This document shows, piece by piece, positions 55,562 through 64,000 of a stretch of 64,000 nt of DNA. The stretch is from Desulfobulbaceae bacterium (GTDB taxonomy: Bacteria > Desulfobacterota > Desulfobulbia > Desulfobulbales > Desulfocapsaceae). The translations under genes were made by a program, and so were the position numbers. How positions within the stretch are numbered: position 1 is the first letter of the stretch; the number at the start of each line of letters is the position of its first letter. The stretch covers positions 16,453 through 80,452 of the forward strand of contig QZLB01000097.1 in assembly GCA_004796425.1 (NCBI GenBank), in the 5' to 3' direction. The notes beneath the pieces are model-generated. The model was not told the DNA's origin. It was given only the letters and a program-made list of their open reading frames with translations, and did no database searches.

Positions 55562-55580
55562 GATTATAATAATCATTATC
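55562..55580 (+). promoter_or_regulatory. Fur-box-like sequence at the glgX start
   Basis: GATTATAATAATCATTATC matches the classical Fur-box consensus GATAATGATAATCATTATC at 17 of 19 positions. It ends three bases before the ATG, downstream of the extended -10 promoter, so binding would block transcription. Confidence 0.5.
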
Positions 55581-55583
55581 AAA

Positions 55584-57692
55584 ATGTCCAAAAAAATTGC
55601 CCCCGCCCACTATTCAGCAGGAAAACCTCTGCCGCTTGGTACCTCGACAACTGAGCAAGGTATCAATTTTGCACTCTTTTCCCGCCACTGCTCTGGGGTA
55701 ACTCTGGTGTATACTGATAATGTGAGCAGCCCTGAACAGAATAGTTTATGTGAAATAGCACTCGATCCAGTTATTAACAAAACAGGTGATATCTGGCACA
55801 TTTTGATTCATGATGCTGAGTCGGTAAACTACTACGGGTACCGAATTTCTGGTGAGTCTGACCTTGATGCGGGGATTGTCTTTGAACCCGGGCTCCTGAT
55901 GCTCGATCCCTATGCCACGAGTCTGATTTCCTGGCGCTGGGGCAGTGAACCACCATCTCGGAACCTGCCTCGCTGCCGAATAGTTAAAGATCAACCATTT
56001 GACTGGGGTGACTCACAGCCCCCCAAAACCCCACTCGCCGATACGATTATCTATGAACTCCATGTCAGAGGTTATACCAGGAACCCGAACTCAGGGGTCA
56101 AACATCCGGGTACTTACCACGGCCTCAGCCAAAAAATACCGTATCTCAAGAGTTTGGGAATTACTGCCGTTGAGCTGATGCCAATTACCGAATGGGATGA
56201 AACCGACAACCGATTTTTCCACCCGGTGACCGGTGAAAAATTACTCAATTACTGGGGCTACAACCCGTTGAGTTTCTTCAGCCTTAAATCAGGTCTTGCC
56301 GCAGATCCCTCTGATGCCCGGACAGAATTCAAACGCATGGTAAAAGCCTTTCATGACGCTGGCATTGAGGTTCTGCTCGACATGGTTTACAACCACACTG
56401 GAGAAATCGGCTATGATGGGATCACCTCAATGTATCGGGGAATCGACAATCCGATTTATTATCTGCTTGATTCAAATGATGCGTCCTATTTGAACTATTC
56501 AGGATGCGGAAACACCATCAACTGTAATCATCCTGTTGTCTCTGATCTGATTCTTGACTCTTTGAGATTCTGGGTTCAGGAAATGCGTATTGACGGCTTC
56601 CGGTTTGACCTTGCGGCAATCATGAGCAGGGGGCCAGCCGGTTCGGTATTGCCAGATCCACCGCTGCTCCAAAGAATCGCCGATGACCCACTCCTGCAGG
56701 ACACAAAAATCATCGCCGAGGCCTGGGACGCTTCAGGACTTTACCAGGTAGGGCATTTTTCAGAAGACCCCCGGTGGCTGGAATGGAACGGCAGGTTCAG
56801 GGATGAAGTACGATCGTTCATGCGGGATCAGCCTGACACAACTCGACGTTTAGCCACCAGAATTGCCGGTAGCTCTGATCTTTACCAGGACGAAGGCAAA
56901 TCACCATTGAACAGCATCAATTTCGTTACCTGCCATGACGGTTTCACACTCTACGATCTGGTCAGTTTTAACGCAAAGCAGAACTATCTTAACGGTGAAC
57001 AAAACCGAGACGGAGAGAACCATAATGAAAGCTGGAACAGTGGTGAGGAAGGGCTTGATGTATCTGAAGAAGTGCTATTCATGCGCCAACGCAGGATGAA
57101 AACCTTTGCTGCTCTTCTACTTCTTTCTCAGGGCATCCCGATGATCACGGCGGGTGATGAGTTCTGCCGCAGCCAAATGGGCAATAACAACAGCTGGTGT
57201 CAGGATAATGAGACCAGTTGGCTCGACTGGTCTCTGGCCCGTAAAAATGATGATATGCTCAGCTTTTTCAGACGGTGTATCACACTGAGAAAAAAACACC
57301 GGTTGTTCAGACGAACGGCATTCTTTGCAGCTTCAGACCACTCACCGCTCGATCATGATATCTTATGGTTTGATGCATCGGGAGATCACGCTGACTGGGC
57401 ACCCGACCGGCGGGAACTCGGTTTTCACCTGAGCGGCAGGTTGACCGCAGAATCTGATTTCTTTATCATAGTTAATGGCAGCGCGCATAATCAAGTAGAG
57501 TTCTCTCTGCCAAAAACTGTCCCGCACCTTTTTCAAGCACAATGGAACAAAATCATCGATACCAGCCAACCACACCCTGATGATTTTGTTTCCATTGATC
57601 AGGCAGCAAACGTTAGCCCCGAAGCATCGATTCCAGTTCCCCCCATGTCGCTGGTAGTAATTCAGGGCCAGCCTCGCAACGAAGTGTACTAG
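55584..57692 (+). CDS. glgX: Glycogen debranching enzyme GlgX
   Basis: 702 residues, isoamylase-type GH13. N-terminal CBM48 (about 10-130: GKPLPLGTSTTEQGINFALFS). Barrel motifs: region I LLDMVYNHTGE (about 264-274), region II DGFRFDLAA with the nucleophile Asp (about 337-345), region III IIAEAWDA with the acid Glu (about 376-383) and region IV FVTCHDGFTLYD (about 448). It cuts alpha-1,6 branches of glycogen limit dextrins. The initiation region lacks a clear Shine-Dalgarno because the Fur-box-like sequence occupies it. No other glycogen gene is in the window. Confidence 0.93.
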   Translation: MSKKIAPAHYSAGKPLPLGTSTTEQGINFALFSRHCSGVTLVYTDNVSSPEQNSLCEIALDPVINKTGDIWHILIHDAESVNYYGYRISGESDLDAGIVFEPGLLMLDPYATSLISWRWGSEPPSRNLPRCRIVKDQPFDWGDSQPPKTPLADTIIYELHVRGYTRNPNSGVKHPGTYHGLSQKIPYLKSLGITAVELMPITEWDETDNRFFHPVTGEKLLNYWGYNPLSFFSLKSGLAADPSDARTEFKRMVKAFHDAGIEVLLDMVYNHTGEIGYDGITSMYRGIDNPIYYLLDSNDASYLNYSGCGNTINCNHPVVSDLILDSLRFWVQEMRIDGFRFDLAAIMSRGPAGSVLPDPPLLQRIADDPLLQDTKIIAEAWDASGLYQVGHFSEDPRWLEWNGRFRDEVRSFMRDQPDTTRRLATRIAGSSDLYQDEGKSPLNSINFVTCHDGFTLYDLVSFNAKQNYLNGEQNRDGENHNESWNSGEEGLDVSEEVLFMRQRRMKTFAALLLLSQGIPMITAGDEFCRSQMGNNNSWCQDNETSWLDWSLARKNDDMLSFFRRCITLRKKHRLFRRTAFFAASDHSPLDHDILWFDASGDHADWAPDRRELGFHLSGRLTAESDFFIIVNGSAHNQVEFSLPKTVPHLFQAQWNKIIDTSQPHPDDFVSIDQAANVSPEASIPVPPMSLVVIQGQPRNEVY

Positions 57693-57696
57693 ACAA

Positions 57697-58224
57697 ATGG
57701 AAAAAACTACCTTGTACTTCCTGGGAGACTCTCTCATCGATTTTGCTAATTGGCCGGCCCGGCTCCCTGAATTTCAGGTTTTCGATTCAGGCATTCCCGG
57801 TGAACGTGCTGAAGAGCTCCTTCACCGGGTTCAACGTGGGAACCCTTCAATCGACCCCGATGTGATAATCCTGATGATTGGAACCAACAATATCGCCATG
57901 CTCAACAGCGATTTTATCTGGGCGATCGAACATACGATCACCATACTCAAGACGCATTATCCCAAGGCTTCACTGATCCTCACCAGTCTTCTTCCCTACC
58001 GTATCCCCGGCCTGGCAGAGACCATCGCTAAATGTAATCACGGTTTGAAATCACTTGCTCTTGCGCAGGAGATTACCTACCATGACCTGCATAAAATATT
58101 CAGCAGCACCAGTAGTGAACCATTTGAGTTCGACGGTGTGCACCTCAGCGAGCATGGTTACCAACTCTGGACAACAGCATTGGTGAAACTTCTTTCTGAT
58201 CTGCTTGAAAATGAAATGATTTGA
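57697..58224 (+). CDS. SGNH/GDSL-type hydrolase
   Basis: 175 residues, starting 4 bp after glgX. Block I FLGDSLID (catalytic Ser12), block II Gly in DSGIPGERA (about 31), block III GTNNIA (Asn about 65) and block V DGVHLSEHGY (Asp and His about 147-150) are all present. There is no signal peptide, so it is a cytoplasmic esterase or lipase of unknown substrate; lysophospholipase/platelet-activating-factor-acetylhydrolase-like enzymes are closest in length. Probably co-transcribed with glgX. Confidence 0.87.
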   Translation: MEKTTLYFLGDSLIDFANWPARLPEFQVFDSGIPGERAEELLHRVQRGNPSIDPDVIILMIGTNNIAMLNSDFIWAIEHTITILKTHYPKASLILTSLLPYRIPGLAETIAKCNHGLKSLALAQEITYHDLHKIFSSTSSEPFEFDGVHLSEHGYQLWTTALVKLLSDLLENEMI

Positions 58225-58271
58225 ATTATCATAAGCTGATCACGATTCAATTTTCACAGGAGAACGATTGC

Positions 58272-59114
58272 ATGAACACATCTGGACGCTCGTTTGGCTT
58301 GCTTGCCAAACATTCACTGGTTTTTGTTATTTCAATTTTTATTTTCAGCTTCAACACACCCATTAGCCAGGCCGACGAACTGCCGGCAACTATCAGCGGG
58401 CAGGTTACGCAAACCATTAATGCAGCAGGCTATACTTATGTCATGCTGACAAGTGCTGACCAGACCCAGATCTGGGTTGCCATACCGAAAACCACACTTG
58501 AGGCAGGGAGCCAACTGAGTGTCATTCCTGAAATGGAAATGAAGGATTTTCACTCCAAGACCCTTTCAAGAACCTTTCCGGTCATCTATTTTGCCAGTCA
58601 GCTGCGTGGCGAACCAACTGCTGAATCGGCAGAGTCGAGGGGGGATTCAGGCAGCAACTCAGCCGAAGATTCTTTTGCTGCGGCAGTCCGGGCAGAGCAG
58701 AATACTCAGGCGCCACAAGCTCAACCCATCGAACCGTCACAGCAATCGGGCGGCAGCCAGGGCGCCATCGTACCATTTAATGAAATTGAAGTAGAGAAAG
58801 CAGCAGGCCCAAACAGCTACCGTGTTGGTGAACTCTTTACCAAAGCTGAGAGTCTCGATGGCCAGAGGGTTCGGGTCAGGGGGCAGGTGGTAAAATTCAA
58901 CGCCAATATCATGGGACGGAACTGGTTGCACATTCAGGATGGCAGTGGTGATCCACTCAATAATACTCATGATCTGGTGGCAACCACCAGCGAAACCATC
59001 AACGGGCCGGCGGTGATCACGATTGAAGGAGTGATCAGCGCCAACAAGGATTTCGGCGCAGGGTACAAATACGTGGTCATCCTCGAGAAAGGCAGTATCA
59101 TTGAAAACAAGTAA
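58272..59114 (+). CDS. Secreted protein with NrfJ-like and OB-fold domains
   Basis: 280 residues from ATG 58272, with AGGAG nine bases upstream; a frame from 58221 would add a poor leader. Signal peptide (LVFVISIFIFSFNTPISQADE). Domain 1 (about 35-115), ISGQVTQTINAAGYTYVMLTS ... IWVAIPKT ... FHSKTLSRTFPVIYFAS (in parts), resembles the NrfJ-type OB domain found with cytochrome c nitrite reductase clusters. A linker rich in Ser, Ala and Gln follows (about 120-165), then a second OB-like domain (about 180-280: GQRVRVRGQVVKFNANIMGRNWLHIQDGSG, in parts). Both may bind ligands or heme-maturation partners in the periplasm; role unknown. Confidence 0.75.
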   Translation: MNTSGRSFGLLAKHSLVFVISIFIFSFNTPISQADELPATISGQVTQTINAAGYTYVMLTSADQTQIWVAIPKTTLEAGSQLSVIPEMEMKDFHSKTLSRTFPVIYFASQLRGEPTAESAESRGDSGSNSAEDSFAAAVRAEQNTQAPQAQPIEPSQQSGGSQGAIVPFNEIEVEKAAGPNSYRVGELFTKAESLDGQRVRVRGQVVKFNANIMGRNWLHIQDGSGDPLNNTHDLVATTSETINGPAVITIEGVISANKDFGAGYKYVVILEKGSIIENK

Positions 59115-59130
59115 CAGGGTCTCTGGTACC

Positions 59131-59730
59131 ATGTCAGAAATTCCGGCCAGCCGGATCGGGTTTGATTTTGACGGTGTTATCGCCGATATTGGTAGTGCAT
59201 TCCTTGAGGTTGCCTGCAGCAGGTATGGGTACTGTTCGGTTACCCTGGAACAGATCAGTAGTTTCCAGGTTGAGGATTCATTAAATATTCCTCGTGAAGT
59301 AATCGAGAAGATTTTCCAGGACATCCTTGAAGATTCAATTGGCACAGGGCTCAAACCCCTTCCCGGCGCCATCGACACAATTACCAGGATCAGTGAAGCA
59401 AGTGTCGTGCACGTTATCACCGCGCGCCCGATGATCGATCCAGTAAAGGACTGGTTTGCATATTACAGCCCCCGATCAGTCCTCGATAAGCTTAATCTCA
59501 TTGCTACCGGAGACCACGACAATAAAGAACAGTATATACGGGAATTTGGTCTCACCCATTTTATAGATGACCGGGTCCAGACCTGTGAAGGATTGGCGGC
59601 ATCAGGGCTTTCTGCTCTCGTTTATTCCCAACCATGGAACCAGGATCAGCACTCGCTTCCGGCGGTTGCAGATTGGGCCGAGATCTCTGTCCTGCTTGGC
59701 TTTAAACATCAAGAGCCTGGTAGTTCATGA
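59131..59730 (+). CDS. HAD-superfamily hydrolase, 5'-nucleotidase-like
   Basis: 199 residues from ATG 59131 (TTG 59101 is in frame). HAD motifs: [10 protein letters not shown] (Asp12, Asp14), VITARP (Thr in motif II), Lys in [10 protein letters not shown] and FIDDRVQTC (motif IV). Spacing and the small helical cap suggest a 5'(3')-deoxyribonucleotidase or similar phosphatase. Overlaps the Nudix gene by 4 nt, so the two may clean up nucleotides together. Confidence 0.8.
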   Translation: MSEIPASRIGFDFDGVIADIGSAFLEVACSRYGYCSVTLEQISSFQVEDSLNIPREVIEKIFQDILEDSIGTGLKPLPGAIDTITRISEASVVHVITARPMIDPVKDWFAYYSPRSVLDKLNLIATGDHDNKEQYIREFGLTHFIDDRVQTCEGLAASGLSALVYSQPWNQDQHSLPAVADWAEISVLLGFKHQEPGSS

Positions 59731-60149
59731 TGAAGTGTCCACACTGTAACAAATCCATTACCCTGCATCGGAATCCAATTCCAACAGTTGATGTGATTAT
59801 TGAGATAGCCGAAAAAATAATTTTGATCGAGCGTCTGAACCCTCCTTTCGGATGGGCCCTGCCAGGCGGTTTTGTGGATTACGGTGAGTCTTACGAAACG
59901 GCAGCACTGCGTGAGGCAAAAGAGGAAACAGGGCTCGATTGTTTCAATCTGCGCCAATTTCGGACCTACTCATCTCCAGGAAGAGATGAAAGAATGCATA
60001 CGGCCACCACCGTTTTTGTTGCACAAGCCACAGGTCAACCGATGGCCGGAGATGACGCGGGTCGTGTTGCCTTGTTCAGCGAAACAACTCTGCCTGACCT
60101 CGCCTTTGATCATGGTGAAATTCTCAAAGATTATTTCGCCTGGAAATAG
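59727..60149 (+). CDS. Nudix hydrolase
   Basis: 140 residues. An N-terminal half zinc knuckle (KCPHCNKS) precedes a Nudix domain with the full box [23 protein letters not shown] (read as G-x5-E-x7-REAKEETG), about 49-71. It hydrolyses nucleoside diphosphates linked to another group; ADP-ribose or 8-oxo-nucleotides are common substrates, and W-A-L-P-G-G before the box fits ADP-ribose-type enzymes. The following 98 bp up to 60247 show no feature. Confidence 0.9.
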   Translation: MMKCPHCNKSITLHRNPIPTVDVIIEIAEKIILIERLNPPFGWALPGGFVDYGESYETAALREAKEETGLDCFNLRQFRTYSSPGRDERMHTATTVFVAQATGQPMAGDDAGRVALFSETTLPDLAFDHGEILKDYFAWK

Positions 60150-60247
60150 AAACAGCGGCGGGGAAGTATGTCTGCTAACCGTTAGAAAAACGTGTGCAGG
60201 GTCCAGAACGTTAACAGCCCTGTGCCTACAGAGCCATAGAGCATGAG

Positions 60248-60346
60248 TCAGGGGATGCAGTCTGCCCCGAATTTCTTTGCCAGAAAGGCAAACATTGTAC
60301 CACCCGCTGCAATTGATAGTACCAGTATCAGAACGGTTTTTACCAT
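60248..60346 (-). CDS. Small membrane protein (32 aa) directly behind typA
   Basis: The ATG follows the typA stop with no gap (TAG then ATG), and the frame runs 32 codons to TGA at 60248-60250. The peptide starts MVKTVLILVLSIAAGGTMFA and ends FLAKKFGADCIP: one Lys, a hydrophobic helix of about 18 residues with a GG pair, then a basic tail and one Cys. This pattern is typical of real small membrane proteins, and the stop-start junction allows translational coupling. Too short for standard gene finders; no homologue known to me. Confidence 0.5.
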   Translation of the reverse strand: MVKTVLILVLSIAAGGTMFAFLAKKFGADCIP

Positions 60347-62146
60347 CTAAGCTCTCAATCGAATTCCCGGTTTTTTGCGCAGCCTGATCGCCTCAGGGGT
60401 AATCTCCACCAGTTCATCATCATTAATATACGAGATGCAGTCCTCCAGGGTCATTTCCCTTGGTGGGGTGAGCACCACTGCTTCATCAGAACCAGATGCC
60501 CTGACATTGGTCAGTTTTTTCCCTTTGGCCGGATTAACGACGAGATCCGCCGATCGACAATGCTCACCTACAATCTGGCCTGCATAGAGCGGTTCGCCCG
60601 CACCGATGAACAGGTGGCCGCGGTCCTGCAGGTTACAGAGGGCATAGGCCACTGAGGTACATGGTTCCTTGACCACCAACACACCACTGATACGATTGAT
60701 AATATCACCAGCATATGGTCCGTAACTGTCAAACACATAATTCATCATTCCCATGCCTTTGGTATCAGTCATAAATTCTGAACGATACCCAAGAAGCCCC
60801 CGTGTCGGAATGACGAACACCATCCTGGTCATACCGTGAACCTGGTTCATCTCCTCCAACTGACCTTTCAACTTCCCGAGCTTTTCAATCACCGCACCCT
60901 GATAGGTTTCATCCACATCAACGGTCAACCGCTCGTACGGCTCAAACAATTTGCCATCTTCTTCCTTCATAATCACGCGCGGCCGAGTGACCTGGACTTC
61001 ATAACCTTCCCGCCTCATTTTTTCTATCAGAATTGAGAGGTGCAACTCACCACGACCTGATACTTTAAAGCCGACCATATCCTCAAGTGGTTCAACTTTC
61101 AGTGCAACATCGGCCAATATCTCACGATCCAACCGTTCACTGAGATGACGAGAGGTAACAAATTTACCATCTCTGCCTGCGAAAGGAGAATCATTGGGCA
61201 GGAAATCCATGGAAATAGTTGGTGGGTCGATGTCAATCAGCGGTAGTGGTTTCGGGTCATCCGGGTCGGTAAACGTTACCCCGACGGTAACATCTTCCAT
61301 ACCGGCAATTGCGACTATTTCTCCCGTACCCGCCTGGTCTACCGAGACCTTCTGATCACGTTCAAAGCGATATATCTTCGAAATCCTTACCGGAGCAATA
61401 CTGCCATCCCGGCGTGCCACTGAAATTGGTTGATTAATCGTAAGCGAGCCATTAACAACCTTGCCAATTCCCAATCTGCCAAGGTAGGGCGAATAGTCGA
61501 TCGTACCGACCTGCATCTGCAGGGAGCCATCAGCATTGCCCGCCGGGGCTGGAATATGCGCCACGATCATGTCAGATACGATGCCCATTGAGCCGCCATT
61601 TTCAACGGGGTCGGCCGGGTCAGCAAGCGCGTATCCTTGTTTGGCGGAGGTGTAGACAACCTGAAAATCCAGAATTTCGTCAGGTGCATCGAGTTTCACG
61701 AACAGATCAAACACCTCATCAACCACCCAATCGCACCGGGCCGCGGGCTTATCGATTTTATTTATCACCACAATGACCGGCAGCCGGTTCTCAAGTGCCT
61801 TTTTGAGAACAAAGTAGGTCTGGGGCATCGGCCCCTCTTGTGCATCAACGAGCAGCAAGGCACCATCTGCCATTCTCAGTACCCGCTCCACCTGGCCGCC
61901 GAAGTCTGCATGGCCCGGTGTGTCAATGATATTTATCCAATAATCCTGGTACCGATAGGAGCCATTTTTGGCAGTGATTGTAATCCCGCGCTCTTTCTCA
62001 AGATCCATGGAGTCCATTAACCGCTCAGCAACTTCCTGGTTCTCACGGAACATCCCGGAGTGTTTAAATAACTGATCTACGAGGGTTGTTTTCCCATGAT
62101 CAACATGAGCGATAATTGCAACGTTTCTGATTTTTTCCTGTTCCAT
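60347..62146 (-). CDS. typA: Ribosome-associated GTPase TypA/BipA
   Basis: 599 residues, standard length. G1 AHVDHGKT (13-20), switch I with RGITIT, G3 DTPGHADF, G4 NKID, then domains II, III and the TypA-specific C-terminus (GERH-like region [17 protein letters not shown], ending KKPGIRLRA). TypA binds 70S ribosomes and supports 50S assembly and growth under stress. A moderate promoter is at 62222-62250, and a 32-residue frame follows directly. Confidence 0.96.
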   Translation of the reverse strand: MEQEKIRNVAIIAHVDHGKTTLVDQLFKHSGMFRENQEVAERLMDSMDLEKERGITITAKNGSYRYQDYWINIIDTPGHADFGGQVERVLRMADGALLLVDAQEGPMPQTYFVLKKALENRLPVIVVINKIDKPAARCDWVVDEVFDLFVKLDAPDEILDFQVVYTSAKQGYALADPADPVENGGSMGIVSDMIVAHIPAPAGNADGSLQMQVGTIDYSPYLGRLGIGKVVNGSLTINQPISVARRDGSIAPVRISKIYRFERDQKVSVDQAGTGEIVAIAGMEDVTVGVTFTDPDDPKPLPLIDIDPPTISMDFLPNDSPFAGRDGKFVTSRHLSERLDREILADVALKVEPLEDMVGFKVSGRGELHLSILIEKMRREGYEVQVTRPRVIMKEEDGKLFEPYERLTVDVDETYQGAVIEKLGKLKGQLEEMNQVHGMTRMVFVIPTRGLLGYRSEFMTDTKGMGMMNYVFDSYGPYAGDIINRISGVLVVKEPCTSVAYALCNLQDRGHLFIGAGEPLYAGQIVGEHCRSADLVVNPAKGKKLTNVRASGSDEAVVLTPPREMTLEDCISYINDDELVEITPEAIRLRKKPGIRLRA

Positions 62147-62221
62147 GCCATCCGGAAAGTTAAATAGGAGATGTTGGCTGGCTGGCCATCAAAAAGAATG
62201 GTAGCCCGTTTAAGGGCGGCA

Positions 62222-62250
62222 AGAATACACCAGAGTGTTCCCACTTGCAA
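62222..62250 (-). promoter_or_regulatory. Candidate typA promoter
   Basis: Minus strand: TTGCAA (62245-62250), 17-bp spacer, TATTCT (62222-62227), about 75 bp before the typA ATG. Confidence 0.45.
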
Positions 62251-62307
62251 CCTTTTGTATATGATAAGATGAGTAAGAAAAAATGCCGGGGAAAAATCAC
62301 CTGCCTC

Positions 62308-63657
62308 TCAAAGACTGCTTAGAACCTTTTGCCGCGCCGCCGCCGAGCGGCGCAGGGTCGGAATCGCATCATCGACGTAATCGAATACCGTGGCTGTTTT
62401 ATTTTCCGCTGGTCGCATAATTCTGCCGATAACCTGTAGCAGACGACCTTCAAAAGTAATCGGTGTAGTCAGAAACAGGGTTGAGAGACCAGGACAATCA
62501 AATCCCTCACTGATTAACTGAAGAGTGGCGATCAGAATCTGGACCTTGCCATTCTGCACCTCTTCAACAATTTCCGATCGTTTATCAGCTGACACCTGAC
62601 CGGTGAGCAGTGATACTTCAAACCCTTGATGTGCAAGCAAACTCTCAAATGTCTGGCAATGACTCACCCGATCTGACACCACGAGGACCGTTTCATCGGG
62701 TCGTTCATTTACCACTGCGATGATATCATCGGCGATTTGTCTGTTTCTGCCCTCATGCTTGGTTAGCGCCGTGACCAGTGCCTGATAATCGCCACGGTAA
62801 CCATAGGTAAAGGTTGTTTTATTCCTGATCATCCGGGGCTTGACAACTGCCCCGGTCACCTGTAAGTGCATCTGGTCCACCCGGTGCACCCGATCACCCA
62901 TGAAGTAATAAATCAAGCGGGTCATCCCTTCATCACTTCTGAAAGCGGTTGCTGAGAGACCAAGGAGGAAATAACAGTCAAAGTGGGTTACCACATCAGT
63001 GAATAGGGCCGCCGGTACCCGGTGACATTCATCAACAATCAAATGACCAAAAGAGTGTACCAACTGCTCTATTTTTTTCCGCGCACTATTCACGATCGCC
63101 ACCGTAATCGGCTTTAAATCGAATTTACCGTCACCAATAAGCCCTGCTTCTTCTCCGAGAAAATTTCTGATTCTCTCCTGCCACTGATAAAGCAATTCCT
63201 TGGTGTGTACGATGATAATAGTGGGCTGTTTCCTCTGACAGATTGCCGCCAGAGCCATGATTGTTTTACCACTCCCGGTACCTGCTTCGAGCACACCGAA
63301 GGATCGGGAACAAATCTGCTCAACCGCAACTTCCTGGTAATCCCGCAGGCTCGCCTTGAAAGATAAATCTATCTCCGGTAATCTCCTGCGTTGATCAATT
63401 ATGAGTGGTTCTACTCCTGATATCTGGCGGCACATCGTGATTGCCTGATTCGTAAAGCCGCGAGGAAAGCGAATACCATTATCTGCCGTTTGATAATAGC
63501 TGAGCTTCGGTTTAAGTTTTTTGCCGATCCACCGGCCATATCTTCTTGCGGCAATATACTTCGGATTATCAATGGTCAACCGATCTCTGATAGCCCGCTG
63601 CAGTTCCGGGCCCGGCTCTTCAAGATAGCAATCCGATGTAACGGTGAGTGTTGGCAT
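62308..63657 (-). CDS. DEAD/DEAH-type (XPB/UvrB-like) superfamily 2 helicase
   Basis: 449 residues from ATG 63657 with AGGGAAC seven bases upstream; the frame is open to 63702. Helicase motifs: Q-like LRDYQEVAVEQI, motif I LEAGTGSGKT (about 125), motif II VDECHR, motif III LSATAFR, motif V ILIATLQLISEGFDCPGLS (in parts) and motif VI LLQVIGRIMRP. The short N-terminal domain (about 1-100) is of the XPB/SSL2 damage-recognition style. Such proteins act in DNA repair or as restriction-type translocases; there are no nuclease or methylase neighbours. Divergent from the next gene across a palindrome. Confidence 0.85.
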   Translation of the reverse strand: MPTLTVTSDCYLEEPGPELQRAIRDRLTIDNPKYIAARRYGRWIGKKLKPKLSYYQTADNGIRFPRGFTNQAITMCRQISGVEPLIIDQRRRLPEIDLSFKASLRDYQEVAVEQICSRSFGVLEAGTGSGKTIMALAAICQRKQPTIIIVHTKELLYQWQERIRNFLGEEAGLIGDGKFDLKPITVAIVNSARKKIEQLVHSFGHLIVDECHRVPAALFTDVVTHFDCYFLLGLSATAFRSDEGMTRLIYYFMGDRVHRVDQMHLQVTGAVVKPRMIRNKTTFTYGYRGDYQALVTALTKHEGRNRQIADDIIAVVNERPDETVLVVSDRVSHCQTFESLLAHQGFEVSLLTGQVSADKRSEIVEEVQNGKVQILIATLQLISEGFDCPGLSTLFLTTPITFEGRLLQVIGRIMRPAENKTATVFDYVDDAIPTLRRSAAARQKVLSSL

Positions 63658-63729
63658 GAATGTTCCCTGTTTGAAAGGCGTGAGGGTACGGTTTTCAACC
63701 ATGTAATAAATTGAGTTTCAGACACCTTA

Positions 63730-63753
63730 CAAACCTGTTATATAACAGGTTTG
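63730..63753. promoter_or_regulatory. 24-bp perfect palindrome between divergent genes
   Basis: Half-site CAAACCTGTTAT followed by its exact reverse complement, no spacer. The core CTGT-N6-ACAG is close to, but 2 bp shorter than, the E. coli LexA box. It is 72 bp upstream of the helicase and 56 bp upstream of the + strand gene, near a TATAAC -10 candidate (63766-63771). Confidence 0.6.
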
Positions 63754-63809
63754 CACGCGACCAGCTATAACCATACCATTACGCATCATAATCAAAGGCA
63801 TTTACCGTT

Positions 63810-64000
63810 ATGAAATATTTCCTGCAATCTCTCATTTTAGTTGGATTCCTGTCTGTAACAGTGCTTCTCCACGCAACTTCAATCAACGATTCGACCATTG
63901 AGCTCAAAATACCTCAACCGGTAATTGCAGATTTAGTACAGAAATCCCTCCCGATGCAGCTTGACACCTCTGACTACCAAATGATTGGTGGAATTATTAC
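63810..64000 (+). CDS. Exported protein, 3' end outside window
   Basis: The frame is open from ATG 63810 to the window edge (63 codons visible). Signal peptide MKYFLQSLILVGFLSVTVLLHA, likely cut near HAT|S. The visible mature part reads DSTIELKIPQPVIADLVQKS and then LPMQLDTSDYQMIGGII, an alternating pattern like lipid-binding LEA/BPI-type periplasmic proteins, but this is too short to assign. It may share regulation with the divergent helicase through the palindrome. Confidence 0.6.
   Translation, partial: MKYFLQSLILVGFLSVTVLLHATSINDSTIELKIPQPVIADLVQKSLPMQLDTSDYQMIGGII

Noticed and set aside
60183..60232. Hairpin with GCAGGG / CCCTG arms after the Nudix gene
   Set aside because: The stem is imperfect, the loop is long and there is no T-run, so it is not reported as a terminator.
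1..64000. CRISPR arrays, insertion sequences, rRNA or tRNA genes
   Set aside because: No regularly spaced direct repeats, transposase motifs, or tRNA/rRNA landmark sequences were found by eye; a dedicated tRNA scan would settle this.

Overview
The window looks like chromosomal DNA of a Gram-negative, probably anaerobic marine or sediment bacterium. The best guess is Desulfobacterota, order Desulfobulbales or a relative; this rests on gene content only. Pointers are a trimeric-type porin, a FadL barrel, a bacteriohemerythrin chemoreceptor, an A-adding tRNA nucleotidyltransferase fused to DHH and CBS domains, FdhD, DUF523 and two-CW proteins, and moderate GC. No insertion sequence, phage gene, CRISPR array, rRNA or tRNA was seen.

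Layout. 1-4.6 kb: envelope proteins (lipoprotein fragment, porin, FG-GAP protein, small barrel-like protein). 4.7-9.8 kb: a translationally coupled glycan cassette (two COG4671-type glycosyltransferases, one GT4 enzyme, a histidine phosphatase, a polysaccharide-deacetylase-like protein). 10.0-25.2 kb: ten tightly packed co-directional genes that I regard as the most interesting part. They encode a minimal FtsX permease, a LolD/MacB-type ATPase, a 1611-residue fusion of a degenerate M28 peptidase domain to a second FtsX permease, two large OPT-like membrane proteins, an ABC exporter whose nucleotide-binding domain is split by a roughly 250-residue insertion, a cyclic-nucleotide-binding-like protein, a secreted protein, an unknown protein and a PqqD-like protein. 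I know of no described system with this composition. It looks like an envelope export or remodelling machine whose substrate may be a peptide.

25.2-36.7 kb: housekeeping genes (uracil-DNA-glycosylase-like protein, small regulators, FtsB, TatC, SerRS, FdhD, Ddl, S21, Xer recombinase, DHH-CBS-PAP tRNA nucleotidyltransferase, site-2 protease). 36.7-43.9 kb: chemoreceptor, FadL plus acyl-CoA ligase, a D,D-carboxypeptidase and a response regulator. 44.0-49.8 kb: an SOS mutagenesis cassette lexA-DUF72-imuB-dnaE2. It has its own LexA-type operator sitting on a good sigma70 promoter, and DUF72 lies where ImuA is usually found. 49.8-55.4 kb: LysE exporter, hybrid histidine kinase, alanine transaminase, DUF1566 protein. 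55.5-60.1 kb: glycogen debranching enzyme behind a Fur-box-like sequence, then SGNH hydrolase, OB-fold, HAD and Nudix proteins. 60.2-64 kb: TypA with a 32-residue membrane ORF directly behind it, a helicase, and a truncated secreted protein. The last two are divergent around a 24-bp perfect palindrome.

All functional calls come from reading motifs by eye. No database search or structure prediction was run.
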